From Streptacidiphilus fuscans (GTDB lineage Bacteria > Actinomycetota > Actinomycetes > Streptomycetales > Streptomycetaceae): a DNA stretch of 64,000 nucleotides. The DNA lies in the NCBI RefSeq assembly GCF_015690355.1, contig NZ_JADPRT010000016.1, positions 1-64,000 on the forward strand, read 5' to 3'. The notes under the pieces are model-generated. The model did no database searches. It saw only the letters and a program-made list of their open reading frames with translations, and was not told the DNA's origin. The number at the start of each line of letters is the position of its first letter. Position 1 is the stretch's first letter. This document shows positions 50,677-59,680 of the stretch, piece after piece. Position numbers and translations under genes: made by a program.

Positions 50677-51351
50677 ATGACCGCGACGTTCACGATGCAG
50701 GCGGAGCCTGCGTCATCCGCCTGCACGGGCGTGTTCGAGAGCCACGTGACGGTGGGCTGCACGGTGGAGCAGCTCCCACAGCTGGCAAAGTGGTCGCAGG
50801 CTGCGGGAGTCAAGATGACCTACATTGTGCTCGCTCGAGGGCGGGAGCAGTCCCGAGCCGATGCTCACTCTGACCGGGGAAGGGCCTCTGTCCGCGCAGT
50901 ATGTGACGGCCTACCAACTGGTTGGTGATCTGCGCAATGCGGGGTTCGATCCCGTGCGGGTCAAGATCGAAGCCGCTCCGTGGGCGGACTGGATTCCGCA
51001 AGACCACGCGGAAGCTCACGAGCAGGGGACAGCACGGTATTTCGAGCATCACATCAAGTTGCTCCTTTCCCCAGAAGAGTCCCTGGAACGCCTGGCTGAC
51101 CTGGTCTCGCCATATGGAGCCCATGTCTCGTGGAACGCACGCCGGACCGCGGCCAATGGCCGACAGGAGAGGTTCGTTACGCAGCGCTGCCACCGTCTCG
51201 GACTGCCTCAGGCCGCCGAGCAGCTTGCGGCCCTGCTCACGGTCCTGCGCGACGAAGGTCACGAGATCCTCTCGACCGAGCAGGAGTACTGGTCTACGAC
51301 AGCAACACGGCCATCGACGACGGATGGATCACTACGGAGGTGCAGGCGTGA
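50677..51351 (+). pseudogene. Unknown gene with two compensating 1-bp frameshifts, coupled to the AbiEii gene
   Basis: Translation starts well in one frame (MTATFTMQAEPASSACTGVF, then VKMTYIVLARGREQS), moves to the next frame at about 50855 (PMLTLTGEGPLSAQYVTAYQ ... GHEILSTEQEY) and returns to the first frame at about 51289 (VYDSNTAIDDGWITTEVQA). Dropping one G near 50855 and adding one near 51289 gives a continuous ~224-residue protein whose TGA overlaps the GTG of the nucleotidyltransferase gene (GTGA, 51348-51351). No family is recognised. Either the gene is decayed or the two indels are sequencing errors. Confidence 0.65.
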
Positions 51352-52646
51352 CCAGCCCTTGGCAGAACTTCGGGTGGCGCAGCACGAACGTGCCGCAGGC
51401 TCCCCTGGACCCTGAAGAGCGAACCCGGCTGGACCTGCCGGAGACGCTTCGCCCCGTGGCGTCGCCTCGGGCCGAGCAGCGATCGGTCTTCGACCCGGCG
51501 CTCAAGCAACATGCGAACGCCTACCGCGCGGCCGACCCGAGCTTCGGCGACCCGCGTCTGGACATCGCCTGGAAGGCAGAACGCCGGAAGGCACGGGACC
51601 TCGTACTGAGCGCGATTGCGGAGACGCCCTGGGCGGACGGGCTCGTTCTCCGGGGCAGCGTCCTGCTGCGAGCCTGGTTCGGGGACGTGGCGCGCGAGCC
51701 GGGCGACCTCGACTTCGTCGTCAGCCCCACCGATCGTCGCATCGACGAGCCACGGACCGCCACCATGCTGGCCGGCATCACCCAGGCCGTGCAGGAAGCG
51801 GCAGACGCCAGCAGCGGCAGTGTGCGGTTCCAGGCCGCAGACGCCATCAGCGAGGACATCTGGACCTACGACCGGGTCCCCGGTCGCCGCCTGCTCCTGC
51901 CCTGGACCGTGCCTGGCGCCTCCGAACTGCCGGGTGGGGCGATCCAGCTCGACCTCGTCTTCAACGAGAACCTGCCCATCGCTCCCGAACTGCTCCACAT
52001 CCCGCCATCGGGCGGCGACGGGACCGGGGCTCTGCTCCAGGCGGTGACACCAGAACTTTCACTGGCGTGGAAGCTCATGTGGCTGCTGACGGATACCCAC
52101 CCCCAGGGCAAGGACCTGTACGACGCGGTTCTACTCGCCGAACACACAACCCTGCGCTACCAGATCCTGCGCGAGGTGTTCCTCGACGCCGAAGCAGGCG
52201 ATGCCTCGCACCCGGTCGACTCGGACCGCATCGGCAACCTGGACCTGGGCGGGGAATGGCGCCACTTCGTCTCCGAGTACCCGGCCCTGCCGGCAGACGA
52301 GAACAATCTGGTCATCCGGCTGGTTGCCGCCACCGCACCCACATTCACCGCGGTCGAAACACCAGCAGACACCGCCTACGCCCGTCATGTCCGCTGGCTT
52401 CAGCCTCGGATCGAGCGCTACCGCCTTCTCCTGGCTGCCAAGGGCATGGGCGCCGTCCAGGAGCGGATGCAGAAGGACGGTCTCCACCTCCGGGCGGCCA
52501 TCGTCATCACCTGTGACCTACTCGGCCGCGACGACCACGGCACCGAGCACGCCCGCGCCGTCGTCTTGGCCGACTCCGCATGGGCGCCTTGGGTCAGAAT
52601 CGGCGAGCGCAATCCCGAGTGGCTCACCCAGCAGATGCACATCTGA
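51348..52646 (+). CDS. AbiEii/AbiGii-type nucleotidyltransferase
   Basis: A 432-residue protein of the toxin half of type IV AbiE-like systems. The nucleotidyltransferase motif is VLRGSVLLRAWFGDVAREPGDLDFVV (GS ... DxD), the third acidic residue is in IQLDLVFNE, and LAWKLMWLLTDTHPQGKDLYDAVLLAEH is the conserved helix. AbiEii enzymes modify tRNA 3' ends, or abort phage infection. A classical AbiEi antitoxin is not present; the coupled frameshifted gene upstream occupies that position but does not look like AbiEi. The GTG start is fixed by the four-base overlap. Confidence 0.8.
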   Translation: MTSPWQNFGWRSTNVPQAPLDPEERTRLDLPETLRPVASPRAEQRSVFDPALKQHANAYRAADPSFGDPRLDIAWKAERRKARDLVLSAIAETPWADGLVLRGSVLLRAWFGDVAREPGDLDFVVSPTDRRIDEPRTATMLAGITQAVQEAADASSGSVRFQAADAISEDIWTYDRVPGRRLLLPWTVPGASELPGGAIQLDLVFNENLPIAPELLHIPPSGGDGTGALLQAVTPELSLAWKLMWLLTDTHPQGKDLYDAVLLAEHTTLRYQILREVFLDAEAGDASHPVDSDRIGNLDLGGEWRHFVSEYPALPADENNLVIRLVAATAPTFTAVETPADTAYARHVRWLQPRIERYRLLLAAKGMGAVQERMQKDGLHLRAAIVITCDLLGRDDHGTEHARAVVLADSAWAPWVRIGERNPEWLTQQMHI

Positions 52647-52747
52647 GCGAGCCCGCCGATCGAGCACACAGCCCGGGTGGCGGCTGCCTCGCACCTGATC
52701 GGCAGGCATCATCCAGGTCAGGATGGGTGCTTGGGAAGGCGGCACGG

Positions 52748-54018
52748 GTGCGCGGTTCGGGTTCGGTGTACAAGGGGTGCGGCTGCCGGGACGCGGCCAG
52801 CGGTCACCAGCTCGGCCGCCACTGCCCCAAGCTCTGCCAGCGAGGGCACGGCAGTTGGTACTTCGCCGCGCCGCGCGGCTACGGCCGACCGCTGCGCCGA
52901 GGCGGCCATGCCACGCGCGACCAGGCGCGCGCCGCCCTGCAGAATCTGCGTCGCACCAGGCCGCTTACGGTCCGGGACTGGCTGGACCAGTGGCTCGCCG
53001 CCCGCGGCAAGCTGCGCGCCAACACCCGCAGGAACTACCGCTACCTCTTCGACCAGCACCTCATCCCCGCCCTCGGACATGTGCTGATCCGGGAGCTGGA
53101 CCTGCCCAGCGTCCAGGCCACCTTTGACGCCATGTCCCGCGTTGGCTGCGGCACCGGTCCGCTCAGGCCTCCACCCTCACGCGGGCGCGCGCCGCACTGC
53201 GCACCGCGCTCAACGCGGCCGTCCGGCAGGGACTGATCACGTCCAACCCCGTGCGCGGCGTCGAGCTGCCCACTCCGCCCAAGCCGCACCCCGTCGTCTG
53301 GACACCCGCACGCATCAAGGAATGGCAGGCGACTGGGAAGCGCGCGCCCGTCGCAGTCTGGACCGCCGCGCAAACCGCGCACTTCCTGGCCAACATCCGC
53401 GGCGAACCGCTCTACCCCGCGTTCCATCTCGCGGCCCTGCGGGGTCTACGTCGAGGCGAGATCAGCGGACTGCGTTGAGAGGACCTCGACCTCGACGACG
53501 CAACCCTATCCGTCGTCCGGCAACTGCACCGACGTGACGGCCAGTTCGTCACCGGGCCGCCAAAGAGCAAGGCCAGCGCGCGCACCGTCGCGCTCGACGA
53601 GGACACCGTCGCCGTGCTGCGTGCCCACGCCGAACGCCACGGCCAGCGCGGATTCGTGTTCACCCGCGCCGACGGCCAGCCGCTCAGCCCGGAACGCCTC
53701 TCCTGCCTGATCCGGACCTTCAGTGATCAGGCCGGACTCCCGCCAGTCCGCTTCCACGACCTACGCCACGGCGCGGCGAGCCTCGCGCTCGCCGCCGGCA
53801 CGGACCTCAAGGTCGTGCAGGACATGCTCGGCCACGCCAGCATCGTGCTGACCGCCTACACCTCTGTCCTGCCTGAAACCGCACGTCAGGCCCCTGCCGA
53901 CACCGTCGCGCTCATCCACGAGGCCGGGCGCGTCGTCCCCGGCACACACCGACCACGGCGCCGCGAAAACCCACGGCCGCCAGAACCAGAACCGACAGAA
54001 CTACGAGCAGCCGCGTAA
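52748..54018 (+). pseudogene. Degenerate tyrosine integrase next to tRNA-Lys
   Basis: The gene begins VRGSGSVYKGCGCRD, the Cys-rich start of actinomycete integrases, followed by the SAM-like core-binding domain (VRDWLDQWLAARGKLRANTRRNYRYLFDQHLIPALG). The frame is lost around 53130-53164, and a TGA at 53476-53478 replaces the Trp codon expected in GLR-W-EDLDL. Downstream the catalytic domain is otherwise readable: HDLRHGAASLALAAG, GHASIVLTAYTSVLPE (Tyr nucleophile, with a two-residue shortening before it). Two disabling lesions mean the integrase is inactive. It ends 150 bp from the 3' end of tRNA-Lys, a typical attachment target. Confidence 0.85.
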
Positions 54019-54112
54019 AGACGCAGCTCAGAACACATAAAGCGGTGCTCCAGCGCCACGGGCCGCCCCACCAGGCCCCCATCTCAACCCCACCCCAGAC
54101 CCGACAAAGTGA

Positions 54113-54145
54113 AAGGCGGCCCACCCACGAAGGGTGAACCGCCTT
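54113..54145 (-). terminator. Hairpin terminator after tRNA-Lys (reverse strand)
   Basis: AAGGCGG (54113-54119) pairs with CCGCCTT (54139-54145) and, inside, CACCC (54122-54126) pairs with GGGTG (54132-54136). On the reverse strand it follows the tRNA by 24 bases and is followed by a short T-rich stretch. It may also end the integrase transcript. Confidence 0.6.
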
Positions 54146-54169
54146 ATCAGCCTTGCCATTTGAAGCTGG

Positions 54170-54243
54170 TGCGCCGCCAGGGACTCGAACCCCGGACCCG
54201 CTGATTAAGAGTCAGCTGCTCTAACCAACTGAGCTAGCGGCGC
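54170..54243 (-). tRNA. tRNA-Lys (CTT anticodon), second copy
   Basis: Identical over 74 nt to the gene at 6-79, on the opposite strand. Unlike that copy it is followed directly by CCA (complement of 54167-54169). The integrase remnant lies on its 3' side, the usual side for phage or ICE insertion into tRNA genes. Confidence 0.97.
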
Positions 54244-54343
54244 CGGTGTGCTTCGTTCGCGGTCTCCCGCGCCTCGGCACGACGGAAATACTACCTGACC
54301 AGCGGGGGTGCTCACGACCACGTTGGGGGGCGGGCGGGGGCAA

Positions 54344-55057
54344 TCAGGAGTTGCTGCTTCTGGCCCGGCGGATGGAGCGGGAGACGGCGTCGGCGAGAGG
54401 GTCGGCGCGGGTGAGGTCGGTGAGGAGGTGGCGGGTGGGGCGGTCCAGGCGGCTGGGGGTGAGGCGGGAGGTGAGGCCGGCGGCGTGGGCGAGGGTGGTG
54501 AGGGAGAGGTCGCGCGGGGAGGCCGTGGTCGGAGATGCGAGCACGGCGGCGATGCGGGCGGTGCGAGCGGCGCGGGCGGAGGGGTCCGGGACGGTGTAGC
54601 GCGTGTGCGGCAGGATACCGAGCAGGCGGCTGGTTTCGCCGGTGAGGAGGCCGGCCGCGACCATCCTGCCCAGGACCGCGCGACTGACCCCATGCCCCGG
54701 GCTCCGGAGGCGGTTGAGGCAGACCGTGAGGCGCGGCTCCCCGGCCGGAATCCGCGCGAGCAGCTCTGGCGGAATGCCCGGCACAGCGTCGGAGAAGGAG
54801 ACGGGGACGGCAACGGAGGCGGATGCCGACGCGGTCAGACGCGGGCCGAGGCGCAGACGCGCGCCGTCGATCGTCGCGACGCCCGCGAGCACCAGCTCGG
54901 CCAGCACTCCGCCCGCCAGGGCGAAGTCGAGGTACGGCGGTCGGCGCAGGCGACCGTCCGGGCCGGTGGCGCAGAGGATCAGCAGGTCCTCAGGGAGAGA
55001 GGAGCTCGACGTACCCGGGGTACCCGGGATACTCGGCGTACCCGACGTGTCCGGCAT
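54344..55057 (-). CDS. GPP34 (GOLPH3-like) family protein
   Basis: A 237-residue protein. LPEDLLILCATGPDGRLRRPPYLDFALAGGVLAELVLAGVATIDGARLRL is the clear N-terminal signature of GPP34 proteins, which in eukaryotes bind Golgi phosphoinositides and are widespread but uncharacterised in actinomycetes. A Thr/Pro-rich prefix of about 22 residues precedes it. AGGAGA lies seven bases before the ATG at 55057. Confidence 0.87.
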   Translation of the reverse strand: MPDTSGTPSIPGTPGTSSSSLPEDLLILCATGPDGRLRRPPYLDFALAGGVLAELVLAGVATIDGARLRLGPRLTASASASVAVPVSFSDAVPGIPPELLARIPAGEPRLTVCLNRLRSPGHGVSRAVLGRMVAAGLLTGETSRLLGILPHTRYTVPDPSARAARTARIAAVLASPTTASPRDLSLTTLAHAAGLTSRLTPSRLDRPTRHLLTDLTRADPLADAVSRSIRRARSSNS

Positions 55058-55260
55058 GGAGCGGTCTCCTGTCGCTGTGGGGCGGCCCGTACATGCGGCC
55101 CATACATGCGGCCCGTACGCAGCATCGCGGCGGTCCGTATGAGGAGTGTCACGCGCAGCGACCGGGAACAGCCACGGGCCACCCGAGGTTGCCCAGAGAG
55201 GGTGCCCGAAAGCGGGCCACCGAGAACGCCGCACGGATCACGGACCACAGGAGCCGCAGG

Positions 55261-56358
55261 ATGAGCCAGAGCAGCGCAGGCACCGAAGCAGGCATCGACG
55301 CGGGTGCCGGCCAGGGGCCGGAGACGCCGCTGTCGATCCTCGACCTGGCCACCGTCGGCGACGGCTACACCCCGTCCCAGGCGCTGGCCGCGACCACCGT
55401 GCTCGCGCAGCGGGCCGAGGAGTGGGGTTACCACCGGTTCTGGGTCGCCGAGCATCACGGCATGCCCGGGGTGGCGAGCTCCTCCCCCGCCGTTCTGCTG
55501 GCGCACCTGGGCGCGCACACGAGCCGGATCCGGCTGGGGTCCGGCGGGGTGATGCTGCCGAACCACGCGCCGCTGGTCGTGGCCGAGCAGTTCGGGCTGC
55601 TGTACGCGCTCCACCCCGGTCGGGTCGACCTCGGGATCGGCCGCGCGCCCGGGACCGACACGGCCACCGCGCGGGCGCTGCGGCGTGGGGCGGGGATGGA
55701 CACCGTCGACGAGTTCCCGCAGCAGCTCAGCGAGTTGATGCACTTCCTGGACGCGGACTTCCCCGCCGGGCACCCGTACGCGCGGCTGCGCGCCGTGCCG
55801 GGCGAGGCGAGTGCGCCGGGGAGTGGGCGTCCGCCCGTGTGGCTGCTCGGCTCGTCGGGGTTCAGCGCGCAGCTGGCCGGAAGGCTGGGGCTGCCGTTCG
55901 CGTTCGCGCACCACTTCAGCGGGCAGAACACGGTGCCCGCGCTCGACCTCTACCGGGAGTCGTTCCGCCCGTCCGAGGCCCTGTCGGAGCCGTACGCGCT
56001 GATCGGCGTCGGCGTCGTCGCCGCGGACGACGACGTGCAGGCCCGGCGGCTCGCCGGGTCGGGCGCGCTGGCGATGCTGCGGCTCCGCAGCGGACGGCCC
56101 GGGCTGGTGCCGACGCCGGAGGAGGCGGAGGCGTACCCGTACAGCGAGTTCGAGCGCGAGTTCGTCGACTCCTGGCTGGCCAACGTCGTCGTCGGAGCGC
56201 CGGACGAGGTCCGCGAGGGCCTTCAGGAGCTGCGCAAGCACACGGGTGCGGACGAGTTGATGGTCACCAGCAACATCCACGGCCACGACGCCCGTCATCG
56301 CTCGTACGAACTCGTGGCGCAGGCATGGGGGTTGGGCGGGGTCCCGGCCCAGGCGTGA
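55261..56358 (+). CDS. LLM-class flavin-dependent oxidoreductase
   Basis: A 365-residue luciferase-like monooxygenase of the MsnO8-like subgroup: PLSILDLATVGDGYTPSQAL, FWVAEHHGMPGVASSSPAVLLAHLGAHTSRIRLGSGGVMLPNHAPLVVAEQFGLLYALHPGRVDLGIGRAPGTD and PPVWLLGSSGFSAQLAGRLGLPFAFAHHFS. The C-terminus (DELMVTSNIHGHDARHRSYELVA) is also typical. Substrate unknown. Its TGA overlaps the GTG of the following PLP-enzyme gene, so both are translated together. Confidence 0.92.
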   Translation: MSQSSAGTEAGIDAGAGQGPETPLSILDLATVGDGYTPSQALAATTVLAQRAEEWGYHRFWVAEHHGMPGVASSSPAVLLAHLGAHTSRIRLGSGGVMLPNHAPLVVAEQFGLLYALHPGRVDLGIGRAPGTDTATARALRRGAGMDTVDEFPQQLSELMHFLDADFPAGHPYARLRAVPGEASAPGSGRPPVWLLGSSGFSAQLAGRLGLPFAFAHHFSGQNTVPALDLYRESFRPSEALSEPYALIGVGVVAADDDVQARRLAGSGALAMLRLRSGRPGLVPTPEEAEAYPYSEFEREFVDSWLANVVVGAPDEVREGLQELRKHTGADELMVTSNIHGHDARHRSYELVAQAWGLGGVPAQA

Positions 56359-57239
56359 CTAAACCCCGGTCCATGAGCTCACCACTGCAGCAGATCGACG
56401 ACCTGCGCGCCCGACGCGCGGGCGTCCGGCTGCTGTTGAAGCGGGACGACTTGCTCCATCCGCCGGTCTCGGGCACCAAGTGGCGCAAGTTGCGGCCGAA
56501 TCTGGACCACGCCCGCGCCGACGGCCACGACACCCTGCTGACCTTCGGCGGCGCGTACTCCAACCACCTGCGCGCCACGGCCGCCGCCGGACGGGAGGCG
56601 GGGCTGCGCACCGTGGGCATCGTCCGCGGCGACGAGCTGCGTGACCGCGAGCTCAACGAGCTCAACCCGGTGCTGCGCGCGGCGGCGGACGACGGGATGG
56701 AGCTTGACTTCATCAGCCGCAGCGCCTGGCGCTCACGGATGGAGCCGGACTCCCTGCGGGAGTGGGAGCGACGCCACGGCCGGGCGCTGGTGGTGCCCGA
56801 GGGCGGCAGCAATGCGGCGGGCGTGCGCGGATGCGTGTCCCTCGGCGAGGAGTTGGCCACGGCCGACGTGCAGGTGGCGGCGTGCGCGGTCGGCACCGGC
56901 GGGATGCTGGCGGGTCTCGCGGCGGGCCTGTCGGACGGCCAACGCGCCGTCGGCTTCGCCGCGTTGACGCATGCCGACCTGGCGTCGGAGACGCTGGCGC
57001 TGCAGCGCGCCGCCTTCGGTGGCCGTCGCGGTGCGTGGCGCATCGACACCACGGCAGCTTTCGGCGGGTACGGCCGCCGCACTCCCGAACTCGACGCGTT
57101 CCGTGCCGAGTTCGCCGAGCGGCACAGTATCGCACTGGACCCGACCTACGAGGCGAAGGTGCTGTTCGCGGTGCTGGAACGGCTCGGCAGTGACGGGTTC
57201 CCGGCGGGCTCGACCGTCGCCGTCGTCATCGCGGGGTAG
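56355..57239 (+). CDS. PLP-dependent D-cysteine desulfhydrase/ACC-deaminase-like enzyme
   Basis: A 294-residue fold-type II PLP enzyme. Key segments are VRLLLKRDDLLHPPVSGTKWRKLRPNL (the PLP lysine follows the GTKWRK context), TFGGAYSNHLRATAAAGREAGL and the phosphate loop region CAVGTGGMLAGLAAGL. It is shorter than typical 330-residue deaminases. It should act on D-cysteine, 1-aminocyclopropane-1-carboxylate or a similar amino acid. The GTG at 56355 overlaps the upstream stop (GTGA); the ATG at 56373 is an alternative that fits the family start better. Confidence 0.85.
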   Translation: MTKPRSMSSPLQQIDDLRARRAGVRLLLKRDDLLHPPVSGTKWRKLRPNLDHARADGHDTLLTFGGAYSNHLRATAAAGREAGLRTVGIVRGDELRDRELNELNPVLRAAADDGMELDFISRSAWRSRMEPDSLREWERRHGRALVVPEGGSNAAGVRGCVSLGEELATADVQVAACAVGTGGMLAGLAAGLSDGQRAVGFAALTHADLASETLALQRAAFGGRRGAWRIDTTAAFGGYGRRTPELDAFRAEFAERHSIALDPTYEAKVLFAVLERLGSDGFPAGSTVAVVIAG

Positions 57240-57299
57240 GGCCAAGCAAATCCGCACCGACGGGGCATAAGGCAGACTCAAGCGGGCCTTAATCTCCAG

Positions 57300-57323
57300 T
57301 GGTCTAGCCCAAGGTCTAGTCCA
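57300..57323 (+). promoter_or_regulatory. Tandem DasR/chitinase-type direct repeats
   Basis: Two abutting 12-bp elements, TGGTCTAGCCCA and AGGTCTAGTCCA, match the direct repeats of Streptomyces chitinase promoters and the DasR-responsive element core (TGGTCTAGACCA). They sit just upstream of TTGACG (57329-57334), a good -35 box. They predict chitin (GlcNAc)-inducible, DasR-controlled expression of the chitinase. Confidence 0.85.
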
Positions 57324-57447
57324 ATCTATTGACGGATCATCAACACTTCACTCAACCTGGACCGGAGTGGTGGCGCTCCCCACAGCGCACGCACAGCGCC
57401 ACTCGTCGGAGACAACCCCACTCCTCCTCCCCACAAGGAGCGTCCAG

Positions 57448-58743
57448 GTGTTCCACTTCACCCCCAATCGCGTGGTCGCGACGGTCGGCGCGGCCGTGCT
57501 CGCGGCGGGCGGGCTGCTCGCGTCGATGGGCGCCACCGCCCAGGCCAGCACCACCGGCACCGGCAACTCCAAGAGCGCTGCCAACACCGCCAACACCGCT
57601 GCTCTCAGCAGCAGTTGGTACGCCGCAGCCCCGTATCTGATGCCGCTCGACAACAACCCGCCCAACCCGACCGACGTGATGGCCGCGACCGGCCTCAAGG
57701 CCTTCCAACTGGCGTTCATCCTCGCCCCCAACGGCGGTGGCTGCACGCCGACTTGGGGCGGCACCGCGCCCGTCTCCAGCGACACCGCCGTGGCGTCGAC
57801 GATCTCCGCGATCCGGGCCGCCGGCGGTGACGTCTCCGTCTCGATCGGCGGCTACGGCGGCACCAAGCTGGGCCAGACCTGCGCCACACCGGCCGCGACC
57901 GCCGCCGCATACCAGCAGGTCATCGACAAGTACGGCCTGCACGCCATGGACTTCGACCTCGAAGAGCCGGAGTACGAGAACGCCACCGCGGTCGCCAACG
58001 AGGTGGGCGCGGCGCAGATCCTGCAGCAGAACAACCCGGGCCTCTACGTCTCGATCACCATGCCGGGAACCACCTCCGGGACCGGCTGGTTCGGGCAGCA
58101 GGTGCTCAACCAGGCGAAGTCGGACGGCTTCACGCCCGCCAACTTCTCCATCATGCCGTTCGACGGCGGATTCAGCGGCGCGGCCAGCCAGATCTCGGCG
58201 TTGCAGCAGTTCAACACCCTGCTGATGAACACCTTCGGCTGGGACAGCGCCACGGCCTATGCCCACGAGGGCATCTCGATGATGAACGGCCGCAGCGACA
58301 GCGGCGAGTTCTTCTACCAGTCCGACTTCCAGACGGTGTTGAACTTCGCCGAGACCAACCACATGGCCCGGTACACCTTCTGGTCGATCAACCGCGACCG
58401 CGAGTGCACGCCGCCCGACAACAACGGCACCACGTCCGGCACGTGCAGCAGCGTGACGCAGAACGCCTGGGACTTCACCAAGTACGACGTCCAGTTCGCC
58501 GGGGCGACTCCGCCCACCGGCACGCCGACGCCGCTGCCGACCTCGACGGTCACCAGCTCCCCCAGTGCGAGCGCGTCGGCGTCCTCGGGCACCTGCACCG
58601 CCGCGCCGTGGAGCTCGACGACCGCATACAACGGCGGCGCGGTGGTGAGCTACAACGGCCACCAGTGGACCGCCAAGTGGTGGACGCAGAACGACACGCC
58701 GGGTGGCGCTGCCGGCGTCTGGACCGACAACGGTCCCTGCTGA
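57448..58743 (+). CDS. Secreted GH18 chitinase with CBM5/12
   Basis: A 431-residue exported enzyme. A signal peptide (about 1-33, ending ATAQA) is followed by a GH18 domain (about 50-350) with VSVSIGGYGG and the catalytic strand HAMDFDLEE (165-173; E172 is the proton donor). The first Asp of the DxxDxDxE signature is His165 here, as in some actinomycete subfamilies. A Pro/Thr/Ser linker leads to a CBM5/12 module (about 383-431) with AWSSTTAYNGG-like WSSTTAYNGGAVVSYNGHQW and WWTQNDTPGG. The GTG at 57448 has AAGGAG seven bases upstream. Tandem DasR-type repeats and a long terminator hairpin frame the gene. Confidence 0.93.
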   Translation: MFHFTPNRVVATVGAAVLAAGGLLASMGATAQASTTGTGNSKSAANTANTAALSSSWYAAAPYLMPLDNNPPNPTDVMAATGLKAFQLAFILAPNGGGCTPTWGGTAPVSSDTAVASTISAIRAAGGDVSVSIGGYGGTKLGQTCATPAATAAAYQQVIDKYGLHAMDFDLEEPEYENATAVANEVGAAQILQQNNPGLYVSITMPGTTSGTGWFGQQVLNQAKSDGFTPANFSIMPFDGGFSGAASQISALQQFNTLLMNTFGWDSATAYAHEGISMMNGRSDSGEFFYQSDFQTVLNFAETNHMARYTFWSINRDRECTPPDNNGTTSGTCSSVTQNAWDFTKYDVQFAGATPPTGTPTPLPTSTVTSSPSASASASSGTCTAAPWSSTTAYNGGAVVSYNGHQWTAKWWTQNDTPGGAAGVWTDNGPC

Positions 58744-58744
58744 A

Positions 58745-58789
58745 AACGCGCTGATGGGGCGGCCGACAAGGCCGCCCCATCAGCGCGTT
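58745..58789 (+). terminator. Strong terminator after the chitinase gene
   Basis: A perfect 20-bp stem (58745-58764 with 58770-58789) closes a 5-nt loop two bases after the chitinase stop. It lies between convergent genes and can serve both the chitinase and the SDR gene. Confidence 0.9.
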
Positions 58790-58817
58790 CGTCGAGGCCC
58801 GCTCCGTCGACGTCCGC

Positions 58818-59609
58818 TCAGAAGTGCGTGCCGCCGTCGATGCGGATCTCGGTGCCGGTGATGAACGAACCGTCCACCGAGCCGAGCATCGCGACCACGC
58901 CGGCCACCGCCTCCGGACCCGCGAAGCCGCTGCCCAGCGCCGGGGCGAGCTTCATGAAGAGGGACATGTCCGCGTCCTCGGGCAGACCGGGGCCGACGTT
59001 CTCCTTGCTGGAGCCGGTGCCGTCGGTCATGCCGCTGGAGATGGAGCCGGGGGCGACGGCGACGAAGCGGACGCCCTGCTTGCTGTACTCCGAGGCGAGA
59101 GCGTGCGTCATCGACTGGATGCCGCCCTTGCTCGCCGCGTAGGCCGCCATGTACGGGTGCGCGAAGCTGGCCGAGGTCGAGCTGAAGTTGACCACGGCCG
59201 GGGCGTGGCCCTGGAGCAGCGCCGGGATCGCCTCGCGGATCATCAGGAAGGTCCCCGTCAGGTTAACCGCGATGATCTTGTTGAAGAAGTCCAGGCTGGT
59301 CTCGTGGGTGTGCGACGAGCGCAGGATGCCCGCGGCGTTGACCAGCACGTCCAGGCCGCCGAGCGCGGCGAGGGCGGCGGCGACGGCGTCGCGGACCGAG
59401 GCCTCGTCGGCGATGTTGACGGTCACGGTGTGGAGGCGTGCGTCCGTCCCGGCGGCGACGGCCTGCTCGCGGGTGGCGGCAAGACCGGCCTCGTTGACGT
59501 CGGCGGCGACGACGTGGCCACCCTCTGCGAGTACGCGCAGCACGGTGGCCTGGCCGATGCCGGAGCCACCGCCGGTGATCAGGACTCGACGACCCTCGTA
59601 GCGGTTCAT
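58818..59609 (-). CDS. Short-chain dehydrogenase/reductase
   Basis: A 263-residue classical SDR. The cofactor motif is VLITGGGSGIGQATVL, the NAG motif LVNAAGILRSS, the catalytic Ser in VNFSSTSASF and the YxxxK pair in YMAAYAASKGGI. It ends with the family's SFITGTEIRIDGGTHF. The acidic residue after strand two (ADVNEAG) favours NAD+. Divergent from a TetR regulator across a spacer with two inverted repeats, so it is the likely target of that regulator. Substrate unknown. Confidence 0.93.
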   Translation of the reverse strand: MNRYEGRRVLITGGGSGIGQATVLRVLAEGGHVVAADVNEAGLAATREQAVAAGTDARLHTVTVNIADEASVRDAVAAALAALGGLDVLVNAAGILRSSHTHETSLDFFNKIIAVNLTGTFLMIREAIPALLQGHAPAVVNFSSTSASFAHPYMAAYAASKGGIQSMTHALASEYSKQGVRFVAVAPGSISSGMTDGTGSSKENVGPGLPEDADMSLFMKLAPALGSGFAGPEAVAGVVAMLGSVDGSFITGTEIRIDGGTHF

Positions 59610-59639
59610 GAGGTTGCTCCGTTCACAACTGAATGTCTT

Positions 59640-59660
59640 GACGTCGAGGTTTCCGACGTC
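59640..59660. promoter_or_regulatory. Inverted repeat in the SDR/TetR spacer
   Basis: GACGTCG-N7-CGACGTC is a perfect 7-7-7 inverted repeat, 30 bp upstream of the SDR start. A plausible TetR-family operator. Confidence 0.55.
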
Positions 59661-59680
59661 ACTAGACACCGTACGCCTCG

